NCBI GenBank assembly: GCA_027422505.1
Contig: JAPQWV010000636.1
Location: 248,001 to 312,000 of the forward strand
Reading direction: 5' to 3'
Length of the DNA: 64,000 nucleotides
Origin: Craterostigma plantagineum
Taxonomy: Eukaryota > Streptophyta > Magnoliopsida > Lamiales > Linderniaceae
Under the pieces are notes generated by a model, which saw only the letters and a list, made by a program, of their open reading frames with translations, ran no database searches and was not told where the DNA came from. Positions 48,211 to 57,161 of this stretch are shown piece after piece (position 1 is the stretch's first letter; each line of letters begins with the position of its first letter). The translations under genes and the position numbers were made by a program.

Positions 48211-48443
48211 TGCACGTGGAGCAACCCGTGTAACGTGCACGATGGGGTTGGTTGCTCGCAGTGCATACCGGTCATGAATGTGGAGCAACCCATGTACCAT
48301 TCATGCCGGAGTGTGGTTGCTCACGTCGTGTACCAGTCATGTATGTGGAGCAACCCGGGTACCATACATGCTGGGTGAAAATTAGCTGCCCTCGTCGCAT
48401 ACCAGTCATGAGTGTGGAGTAGCTTTCTTAGTACCTACTCATG
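48211..48443 (-). other. Four hairpins with constant loop GTGGAGCAACCC and different stems in J
   Basis: On the plus strand the stems are TGCACGT/ACGTGCA (48211-48239), CATGAATG/CATTCATG (48273-48305), CATGTATG/CATACATG (48338-48370) and CATGAGT/ACTCATG (48407-48443). The loop is GGAGCAACCC..GTA in the first three and diverged in the fourth. Linkers between units contain GGTTGCTC, complementary to the loop GAGCAACC, so loop-linker pairing is also possible. No coding sense. Confidence 0.7.
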
Positions 48444-49089
48444 CTGGGAGGTGAAATTGGCATTTGGAAATTCGGCTCCGAAAAGTTTGGGGGTGACCTA
48501 AACTTTTTCCTACAATGTGCCAATACCGTCCTAGGTCGATTGTTGGGTACGGTGATCGTTGCCGCGTTTTGGATTTGCCTTCAAAATTTTACAAAAACGT
48601 CGTCTATACCGAAAATTTTGGCCCAGAAAAATTTATTTCTGAAAATTTTAAAAGTGTAAAATAGACAAAGTCCAATGGGCTTAGAAAATTTTTCTCTATC
48701 CAATGATATAAATTTTCCGTAGGCCTAGAAAAAAAATTTCAACCCTTTTTTTTTTTTTTTGCTCCTTAAAACCTTATTTAATCCGAGGGGGGGCCAGAAA
48801 TTTTTGGTGGTCAAAAACGTTTAAGCGTATTTTTTAAATAGTGATTTTTGCAAGATTTGAAGCTAAAAGGTGTGTTTGGATCAAGTTTAAAGGTTAGGTG
48901 CAAATTTCTCGGGGGTGCGAAAAATGCTGTGTGAAAATGTGCGTCCGAGAAATTTCGTTGTGAGAGTAAGTCGCGAAATAAGGAAATTTCGCATTCAGAG
49001 TAAATTTTCGCATGTACAGTAAAAGTTTCGCATATCAAGAAGATTTTCGCATGTACTGTAAAATTTTCGCATGTAGTGGAAAATTTCTC

Positions 49090-49420
49090 AGTTTGAAAAA
49101 TTTCTCAGCCTTAGAAAATTTCGCGGTTTCAAAGTTTCGCGGTTTCAAGAAATTTCGCAACCTGGAAAGATTTCGCGGTTTCAAAATTTCTCAACTTGGA
49201 AAAAAACTTTTTCGCGGTTTCAAAATTTCTCAACCTGGAAAAAATTTTGCGGTTTCAAAATTTCTCAACATGAGAAAAAAAATTTCGCGGTTTCAAAGTT
49301 TCGCGGTTTCAAGAAATTTCGCAACCTGGAAAGATTTCGCGGTTTCAAAATTTCTCAACCTGGAAAAAATTTCACGGTTTCAAAATTTCTCAACATGAGA
49401 AAAAGATTCGCGGTTTCTCG
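49090..49420 (-). repeat. Tandem repeats of TTTCGCGGTTTCAAAATTTC type in J
   Basis: About nine imperfect units of 25-37 bases built from TTTCGCGGTTTCAAA and ATTTCTCAACCTGGAAA. Units are arranged in a higher-order pattern: the pair near 49116-49195 recurs near 49285-49365. A smear of TTTCGC and TTTCTC words extends on both sides (48900-49510). Confidence 0.85.
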
Positions 49421-49742
49421 GCCAGCGAAAGTTCCTCGGCCAGCGAAATTTTCGCATGCAAACTTTCTCGGGTATGAAACTTTCTCGGCCAAGAACAGTA
49501 CTATTTCATTGCGCGACTTTTACCAGAAAAATGACTCGTTTTCGCTCAAATCTCACTCAAAATCGACGAAACTTGTTCCAAAACTTCAAAAAAACATTCC
49601 TAAACACATAATCAACCTTTGGGATGTCTAAAAACAACAAATCGAGGTCGAAATCGCCCAAAAACAGAGAATGGCCGAAAATGATTTTCAAGCAATTTTT
49701 CACTCAAATCTTGCTCAAAACACGCAAATCCGATCGCGTTGG

Positions 49743-50095
49743 GCTCTGATACCAATTGTTGGTCCGAGATTTCACCAACAATGCGACTTAGGACGGATTA
49801 AACACGCCGAATGATCGAGATTTAGGTTCGGGCGTGGGGGCTTCGTGGTGTTCTTGAGGAGCCTCTCTCTCACTAAATAAATGTTTATTTGATCTACCCA
49901 CACAAGCACACCTAACTATGTGTTAGGGTTTTCCTATTTATACCACAAGTTGGTATATAATAGGTGGGCTTCTTGTGAAGGCCCATTACATGAATAACTA
50001 AGAACTAACCTAACTAAGAACTAGCCCAAAGTTTAATAAAGCTAACCAACAAAGATAATATAATGAAATTGAACACTACAAAATATTTCCTAACA
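49743..50095 (-). repeat. J 5' LTR and primer site
   Basis: GCTCTGATACCA (49743-49754) is TGGTATCAGAGC in sense; LTR 49757-50095 lies to its right. Confidence 0.93.
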
Positions 50096-50194
50096 CCTTC
50101 GTAGGCATATTCCCCTTTGGGCCTCGGCATCATCCACGAGCAGACCCCGGACTCTTCTTCCCATGTGCAGATTCCCCCGGGGGATGGTGTCAGT

Positions 50195-50276
50195 CCTCGA
50201 GGGGCTTCGGTCAAAGTACCTCGAGGAGGCTTTGGTCAAAGTACCTCGAGGGGGCTTCGGTAGAAGTACCTCGAAG
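50195..50276. repeat. CCTCGAGG palindromes at 24-25 base period
   Basis: CCTCGAGG at 50195, 50219 and 50244 and CCTCGAAG at 50269, with the spacer GGCTTCGGTCAAAGTA or a close variant. It lies in the possible LTR segment left of I. Confidence 0.85.
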
Positions 50277-50642
50277 AAGCGCCCTCTTTTGCTTTTTCTA
50301 AAGGTAAAAACGTTGTTGGAATTCTCCTATTGCCGGGAGAACATTTTTCGATCTAGATGGTACTCCAGAGCCTTTTTCCAACGCGGACGCTCGGCAAGAT
50401 CCTGCCGTCGGAGTGAGAACGCCACTTCCCAGTGGAGATAGTGATGAGAAGAATTATCACAAAAGCCTGGCTAAGTGGTCCGCTAAAGTAGAGGAGGTTC
50501 GGGCCAAAGCCAAACTTCCTTGGCATCGGGCTAAAGTATCTACCCTCAGCTCTTTGTCCCTCAAGGAATACCTTGAAAGATGACGTCATAGTCGTTCATG
50601 GGATCATTATAAGGTCGACGCTCAGATCTCTATCCTAAATGT

Positions 50643-52512
50643 TCACGGAACATCCTTTTAGCACCTGGTTAGTGCGCGTAGGATCACCGTGCGGCAAAGT
50701 AACTACATAATTGCATTCAGATAAGGTAGGAGATATTCCCACCTTTTCCACATACTTAGCCGACACAAATGAATGTGTGGCTCCAGAGTCAATCAATACA
50801 GATGTCGGCACGTCGTAGATAGTCAACGTATCCGTTACTACTGAAGGGTTCGCTTCGGCCTCCTCATTTGTCAAGGTAAAAACTCGTGCGGGAACGGGTG
50901 GAGGTCGAATTGGCGGTTGAGCGGAGTTCCGTACTAGGGGTAAATTCTCTGTACAAGCTCTAGCAAAATGACCAATCTTTCCGCATCGAAGCACTGCGGA
51001 ATCTGTCTCGCTCCGCAGCAGGCCCCGAAATGGTAACGCCCGCATTGTCGACACTGGGGCACAACATTTTGAGGTTGATTGGGGATATTGATCGGTCCCT
51101 GAATTGGTCTCGGGCGCCAGTTTTGTTGGCCCTGACGGTTCCATTGGGTATTAGGTCCTTTGCCGAAGAATTGGCGTTTCTTATCTCCACCGCTTCCTTG
51201 TTGGGCCTCTCTCCTCTTTTTCGCTTCATGGGCTTCCACTACCACCAACTCTGCTTGTTCCGCAATTAAGGCACGTTCCGTCACTTGCATAAACTCTAGT
51301 TGGCGTGCACCTGCAATACTTAAATCCCGATATATTTCGGGTTTAAGTCCCTTGATGAACCTGGTCACTTTCAACGAATTAGTCGCCACTAACTGCGGAG
51401 CAAATCGAGATAATTCTTCAAATTGACGGATGTATTCCGCCACCCGCATGCTCCCTTGCTTCAAGCTCATGAACTCGTACATCCTTTGTGATCGTGCGCC
51501 CTAAAGTATTTGTTGAAGAACAACTCCCTAAACCTTTCCCAAGTCATAGTCATTGGGCTCTCCAACACCTTTGCGGCGTTCCACGAATATCGCGCATTCC
51601 TCGAAGAAGGGAAATGGCACAAAGGACATTTTCGTTGTCAGGCACTCGACTATAGATGAAGATGTCCTCTATGGTGCCTATCCAGTCTTCAGCCACCGCA
51701 GGATTGGTGGCTTCGGTAAATATTGGGGGGTTTAGCTTTCGAAATCGTTCCCCAATTAGTTCCACTCGATCAGGCTGAGGGGAATGTTCCGACGAGCTCC
51801 GGTGATGGATCAAGTCGTTGATTTGATGTGACTGTCGTCGGATCAGATCAGTTAATTGGTGGATGGTAGAGCGGTCCTCATTCGGTGGGGATTTGGCCAC
51901 CCTACGACTAGTACTGTCAAAACGGGCCGGCGGGGCGGGCCGGCCCGTAACCCGCCAAAGCCCGCCAGTGGCGGGGCGGGCGCGAGTAAGCCCGCCTCCT
52001 GGCGGGCCTAGAAATTTAAGCCCCGCCCCGGCTGCGGGCGGGTAGCGGCCTGGCGGGCTTAGCCCGCCAATTTCAAAAAAAAAAATAAAATAAGAAAAAA
52101 ACTAAAAAATAAGAAAAAGTAAGAGAAAATAATAACAAATAGGAAAAAATAACATAAAAATAGTAAAAAATAAACAAAAATAAATAATTTAAGTTGGAAA
52201 GATATCTAATGTTTATAAACTTTTTTAATTTTAATTTATTTATGTTATTAATTACCAATTATAGCTAAAAATATAAAAATCATCATAATTTATTTATAAA
52301 TCTTATATTTTAAAATAAAAATATAATATTTAATTTTCCGGCGGGCTTGCCCCGCCCCACCAAAGCCCGCAGCCCGCGCGGGCATGCCGCTCAGTCCCGC
52401 CCTCAGGCGGGCCTAAAAAATTAGAGCCCGCCCCGCCACCCGCGGGCCGCAGGCCCGTTTGACAGCTCTACCTACGACTAGTTTCGCCAACTTCTCTACG
52501 TGTCATTGGCAT
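50643..52512 (-). pseudogene. I gag and partial protease, split by a MITE
   Basis: MPMTRREVGETSRR starts at 52512; the MITE with its duplication separates it from VAKSPPNEDRSTIH. Gag core [33 protein letters not shown] and GLKPEIYRDLSIAG is clear. The zinc knuckle RCGKIGHFARAC lies in a shifted frame near 51000; protease shows [17 protein letters not shown] (about 50790-50745) and stops near 50643. Frame changes lie near 51000 and 51485-51590. Gag resembles that of A and B at similar distance. Confidence 0.87.
51909..52470. mobile_element. hAT-type MITE (562 bp)
   Basis: Terminal repeats TAGTACTGTCAAAACGGGCC and (reversed) TAGAGCTGTCAAACGGGCC, with an 8-bp duplication CCTACGAC at 51901-51908 and 52471-52478. 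Both features are diagnostic of hAT. The ends are full of GGCGGGC/GCCCGCC words, the core (52080-52330) is strongly A/T-rich. No transposase; it needs an hAT transposase from elsewhere. Confidence 0.92.
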
Positions 52513-52659
52513 TTTTAACTAGTTCTACAATCATTCATAGAAAACACATATATCAAGAAACACGTAATCACATAGTCAATCTTTAAACTTACCGGCCAGG
52601 CTGGTTCTCCAGGCTTTTGAGCGGCAGTACATGGACAGTCTTCAGAATCTAAAACCTAC

Positions 52660-52671
52660 GCTCGGATACCA
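52660..52671 (-). other. I primer binding site
   Basis: GCTCGGATACCA, in sense TGGTATCCGAGC, one base different from the initiator-Met primer site of A and B; two bases from the LTR. Confidence 0.85.
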
Positions 52672-52977
52672 CCTGTGGCAACCCTCGATTTCTAAGTACG
52701 ATTAGTGGCGGATTTCCGCAACGTAAGCCGCGGAAGGCCCGTCTAATTAAAACTTTTTCTAAAAGATATTATAATACAACAAAATATTATTTTACATAAT
52801 AGTATTTGTACAATGTACCGAAATCCCCAAAATGTCAAAACGTCAAAAACCCTATCCGCTCCACAGGTCTTCATCCATATACCGCATCGTCCTCAAAAGT
52901 CCGTGGAGCACCGCCACCAGCCGCCTCAGTCTTGCCGCGCGCCGGCGTTAGACTCAGTACCTACAACACGTAAAACA

Positions 52978-52994
52978 CTGAGCGATTTGCCCAG
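52978..52994 (-). other. I LTR conserved hairpin
   Basis: Sense stem CTGGGC/GCTCAG across a five-base loop, with one G-U pair; on the plus strand that position is A opposite C. It corresponds to CTGAGC/GCTCAG in B and TGAGCC/GGCTCA in A. Confidence 0.6.
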
Positions 52995-53145
52995 TAGGTG
53001 AATAAAAATGCAGCGTGCACTCATTCCCAATCCCGATTCTCACAACATGATATAATGCACACTCGTTCCCACATTTCTATCGTATCTCAATATCAGGGCC
53101 CTAGGCTGGACTCGGCACCTCGCACGCAATAAAAAAAATATACTA

Positions 53146-53306
53146 TCTGGTCGCTAACGCCAGACTAGCGGTACCCACGCCGATAGTGCGCTGATCGATC
53201 ATGTCAACGTCCTCCTATCAGGTCGCCCCTTCCGCTACACAACTCATCCGACGGTTTGCACCTCGGGTCGCTCACGCCCGAGTAGACAGATCGCTCACGT
53301 CTGTCT
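53146..53306 (-). other. Hairpins with constant loop TCGCTCACG and different stems in the I LTR
   Basis: Plus-strand stems: TCTGG/CCAGA (53146-53164, loop TCGCTAACG), CTCGGG/CCCGAG (53262-53282) and AGACAGA/TCTGTCT (53284-53306), both with loop TCGCTCACG. A fourth degraded unit CTAGCGG/CCGATAG (about 53164-53185) has loop TACCCACG. The array lies 470-630 bases from the LTR 3' end, as in B. Confidence 0.65.
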
Positions 53307-53799
53307 CCCGTCAGGTGCCCTGCGAGTCCAACCTCAACTCCGCTACGAGTCTGACTGCCAAAATCGGCACACTCTACCCCGCTCAATCAACACCTTAAGC
53401 CTTAAGGTGTCACCACTAATGTGGTCATTATCCCTCACAATGTCGTGCAATGCCTTGCATATACGTGATACACATGAAAACTGTGATGTCACATAAACAT
53501 ACGTAAAACATTTAAATCATCGAATCATATAATCACACAGTAGCAGAGCATTTACGTGTCGTAGATGAATGATTAACCTACCTGTCCTCCTGATAAAATA
53601 GTTACGAAATCTGGTAAATTTCCTACGCTTCGATCCTCTGAGTATTGAAAATATTATCATGTCAATATTTGTTAAGTCGGGTAAGTCTAGAATTCTCGAA
53701 CCCTAATTATCAAAACACTAAAAATATCAAAAAAAATAATGAAAACCCTAAAATTCCTACAAATGCTAAAAATTTACTAAAATATTGAAAACTTTGGAA

Positions 53800-54470
53800 T
53801 AGATGATATCGAAATCTTTATAAGGCTGTCGAAATCTTACTAATATCCAAAACTATTATATTCGAAATCTTTGTATGAACATCTCGAGATCCTTCTATTG
53901 GAAAAGTTATTACATTTCGAAATCATTGCATGAGACATCTCGAGATCTTTCAATGAAAGAGTACATTTCGAAATCTTGGTATGGTATAATTATCACATCT
54001 CGAAGTCTTTCTATAACAATATCGAAATCTTAGGAATATCATATATTAAATAGATATCGAGAACTTAGATGTCGAAATCTTCGCTAACATGATAATGCCG
54101 AGATCTTTGGTTGAAAAGCAAATATCGAAATCCTTTGTTGAAAAGTAAATGTCGAATTCTTACTTATATCGAGATCTATTAAATGTCGAGAATTGATTAA
54201 CTGTATGGTATATGTGCATGTCGAAATCTTCCTATATACCTCTCGACTTTCTATGATACATCTGATACATCTCGACATCTTCTATAATTAGCATACAAAT
54301 CATGTATCGAGATATATATTCCAAACATTTGAAGACAAACACAGCTCTTGTCGAGATTATTCTAATCCTCATTAAGCACCTACCGAAATTCACCCCTCCT
54401 TAATATTTCATGTACTGAAAATATTTTAGATACTAAGAATATCGAAAGTTGATTTTATTGAAGAAGCCGA
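53800..54470. repeat. Dispersed TCGAAATCTT / TCGAGATCTT words in the I LTR
   Basis: More than twenty copies of ATCGAAATCTT, TCGAGATCTT and relatives at irregular spacing in 0.7 kb. The word AGATCT with flanking TCGA is partly palindromic. Confidence 0.8.
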
Positions 54471-54974
54471 AACTTTCCAAAATCTATCGCTGTTCTATCT
54501 AAAAACCCTTAAATACTAAGGATAGAGAAACTATTCCTTTGCTAATTATCACCTCGAACTCCTTATGGTGTTTGATTCTCAATTTTCGATGGAAAGCTTT
54601 TCTTAGGGGTTTTCTTCCTCAAATGACGTTATTGTATTAGAATTGGTAGATAAGTACTAAATGATCAAAATTATAAATGATGGGACATGGGATAACGATT
54701 TCTTTTCCCTTAAGCTTAAGAAAGCTTATCTAATATTTTATCTTTAAATCTTGTATAATTTGGGCTTTATGTTGTAATATAAATAAACCAAATGTACCCC
54801 AATTACAAATTCTATCTAATTATTTGGCATATTTCAAAATTATTCATGTTTATTGAAATTTTTATATCTTAGTCTCGTAACTTAAATTTTCCTACCAAAC
54901 ATCCTAATTTACAAAATTGGAAAATTCAAGACCGATTACATCTAAATCCCGTATTAAAATTTACGGGTATTACA

Positions 54975-56822
54975 GTGGGAGGTGTAAGATCCCCACCGCC
55001 TCGACGCAATGCCATGTGAACCCGAAGACAGCGGTCTCTACTCTGTCCATGGGATAAGATCCCAAATCAATTTGATCAAGCGCTCTCTTGTAGATAATGT
55101 TGACGGAACTTCCATTATCGACGAAGACCCTTCCCACATCATGATTGGCGACTTCAGCCCGGATCACCAAGGCGTTCTCATGGAAGTCCTCCCCTCCATG
55201 AAAGTCCTCGTGCCCAAAACTGATCACGGGTCCTGATCGCTTACTCTCTGCCTTAATTTCGTAGTTCTCGAGTCGGCGAGCTCCTGCTTTTCTTGCTCTA
55301 TTAGAGTCGCCTCCGTGGGTCGTCCCGAGATTATGTTAATTTGTCAGGAGGTATTTTCCGCTCGGGAGATCTTCGTTGTTGCCTAGTGCACCATCTTCGT
55401 CTGGTCTTGGGCCTCTCCTTTGCTCTATTTCCGGCAATTTCCTCGCTATTTACCTATGGTTAGGGGTGTGATGGTCCTGTCGGGTACTGAAGCGATTCCC
55501 AGTCCCGGGATATCGCGGCTTGGTCCCGAATCTGTCTTCCTCTCCTGTCAACTTCGCCCGAGCTTCGGGGTTCGACGCGATCAGCTTGTCCAACTCTCGA
55601 CCCAGTTGGAAACATCCTTCGGTGGTGTGCCCGTATTCATGGTGGTAGTTGCAGTAGGTGTCGGATATCGTCCTTCTCGAGTTATTGTCAATGTAAGGGG
55701 TCTTCGAAGGAAGTCGTACTCATCGCATATTTCTAGTGCTCGGACCTTGTTGACCCGCAAACTAGGATTATTTGCTCGGGGCATAGTCGGGATCGGCACC
55801 GGGCGATCGTTCCTTCTAGGGAGTGGCTTGTGGACCTGATCCCAGGGCGGACTCTTTCTTCGATCGGAGGGCTCTTTCGTTTATATTCGGGCTCCCTGGC
55901 GTGAGATTCTTCCACCCGAACGTATTTTCCCACGCAGGTCACCAATTCCTCTACTGTCGTCGGGTACTTCTTTACTAGAGATCTGAACAACTCCCCATCT
56001 CGAAGGCCATGCCCCAATGAGTAACTTGGGTGCGGCGTTGGGCACTTCCATTTTTACCTGGTTGAAGTGCCGAAGGTAATCTCACAGACTTTCTCCTTCA
56101 TCTTGCCTTATATTCAGTAGCTTTACGGCCGAAGACTGGTGCCTTCGGCTGCTCGAGAAGTGCTTCAGGAAGTGGCTGGTGAGGTCTTGAAAACTTCTGA
56201 TCTCTCCTGGAGGCAATATAGCGAACCACTGTTGGGCTCCTTTGGTCAACGTAGTGATGAAGAGACGACACTTGACGGCGTTGATTAGCTGGTATAGGGC
56301 TGCGTTTTGATCGAAAACGGCAAGATGGTCTTCGGGAGGTCCGATTCCATCGTACTTTCCCATCTCGAAGGAGCGATAGTGCCCATGTAATCGGACCGAT
56401 AGAACTTCCGGAGAGAACGGCGAAGCTCGGGGGATTAATGGTGCTTCTGGCGGGTTCGTTAAGTTCTGGAGTTTGTGAATCTCCTCCTTCATGCCTTCAA
56501 GTTCTGCTGCTTGCTGTTCAGCGCGCATCCTCTTATTGGCGCGTGCTCTCCAAAGTTCCGATGCTAATGTCCGATTCTCATCTTCCTTCTCTCCTGCTTC
56601 AAACTCGGCGTCATGTTCTCCATTTGGCCTTGGTTGGCAGGCATCAAGTCCTCCATTCGGCCTAGGTATCCATTTCTCCCGATTCCTTTCCACCATGAGT
56701 ATTCCGACGTCCATCCCGATCATTCTCATCTCTTGTACTGTTGCAGCCATCATCGCGGCGATGTCAGCCAGGTTCGCCTCGTTACCATTGGGCGACGTGC
56801 GGTCGTTTTCGACAGTCACCAT
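54975..56822 (-). pseudogene. Element H: Tat-type gag and start of protease
   Basis: MVTVENDRTSP starts at 56822. A long Arg/Glu-rich N-terminal part is followed by the gag core: HLAVFDQNAALYQLINAVKC, FITTLTKGAQQWFAILPPGE and LLNIRQDEGESL (to about 56082), then a stop and frame changes. Later come VKKYPTTVEELVTCVGKYV (about 55960) and the protease VFVDNGSSVNIIYKRAL (about 55130). At 54975 the frame is cut by the LTR of I. RT and beyond would have followed to the left but are gone. Confidence 0.8.
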
Positions 56823-57161
56823 ATTAAATTCTACTAGAGAGAAACTAGAGTTTCCCACAGACAGCGCAAAATTGATCACTCTCCGAGCAACCGCTTTGTA
56901 CCCGGCATGATCCCCAGCACATCCCTCATGCACTTCTTCCAATACCAACCTCCCCTTCTCTCTGGACAAACACCGGGCTTCGGGGTGGACGAAAGCTCTC
57001 TTGTATAGCTCCTCTCCAATAAGGCAGAACTTCCGTCGGAATTTTCCTGCATCCCTATGTTCAGGGTCGCGCAAGGCCTCCAAGATAGGAGCCCTCCAGT
57101 CTTCTTCCTCTCCTATACATCCCACCTGCTCCGTACGATCCTCCCTGCTAGCCGTCAGCAT
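56082..57161 (-). other. Fusion frame across the G-H junction
   Basis: An uninterrupted 359-codon frame runs from the G linker and integrase finger (LVLEEVHEGC) through the H primer site into the H gag (MVTVENDR, residue about 114). The junction lies near 56870-56886. It joins two parts that belong at opposite ends of an element, so it is a rearrangement product rather than a designed protein. Whether it is expressed is unknown. Confidence 0.7.
56850..56870 (-). other. H primer-site region
   Basis: Sense GCGCTGTCTGTGGGAAA, the leader word common in Tat-type elements (compare GTGCCGTCTGTGAGAAA of G). It has no LTR upstream: the G integrase frame runs straight into it. Confidence 0.7.

Larger units (their letters stand above)
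45875..50095 (-). mobile_element. Element J: complete non-autonomous copia-type LTR element
   Basis: LTRs 45875-46212 and 49757-50095 (338 and 339 bp) start TGTTAGGAAATATTTTGTAG and end TCTCGGACCAACA in sense and differ at about five places. The target duplication CCTTC is at 45870-45874 and 50096-50100. In minus sense the primer site is at 49754-49743 and the polypurine tract (AAGGGGGAGAT) at 46225-46213. The 3.5-kb internal region has no gag, protease, RT or integrase. It does hold relics of the extra ORF seen in K, a hairpin array (48211-48443) and tandem repeats (49090-49420). J must be mobilised by the enzymes of a relative, plausibly the K family. Confidence 0.93.
42295..50642 (-). repeat. 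Split noncoding host segment (possible Tat-type LTR) at 42295-42591, 45725-45874 and 50101-50642
   Basis: Removing the solo LTR and J with their target duplications joins three pieces into about 990 bases without coding content. The left edge TGATGCCGTCG resembles the inner edge of the G LTR (TGATGCGTGTATG, 61719), which would fit the 3' LTR of a minus-strand Tat element such as H. I found no second copy to prove it and no polypurine tract at its right end. The last piece carries the CCTCGAGG repeats and stops where I begins. Confidence 0.3.
50643..54974 (-). mobile_element. Element I: Tekay/Del-type chromovirus, 5' LTR plus gag only
   Basis: In minus sense: 5' LTR (54974-52674), primer site, gag from 52512, start of protease, then a sudden end near 50643. 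RT, integrase and the 3' LTR are lost. The LTR start TGTAATACCCGTAAATT is close to B. The element sits in the protease region of Tat element H. A hAT-type MITE (51909-52470) disrupts gag. Confidence 0.87.
52674..54974 (-). repeat. I 5' LTR (2301 bp)
   Basis: Starts TGTAATACCCG and ends GGGTTGCCACA in sense. It has the same block order near its 3' end as A and B: hairpin array (53146-53306), ACCAC/GTGGT and CACCTTAAG palindromic hairpins (about 53391-53426), TGAGC-type hairpin (52978-52994), CTACAACACG and CACAGGTCTTCATCCAT (52862-52878). The U3 part is filled with TCGAAATCTT words. Confidence 0.88.

Noticed and set aside
51863..52045. GC-rich Pro/Ala/Arg ORF
   Set aside because: Lies in the GC-rich end of the hAT MITE.
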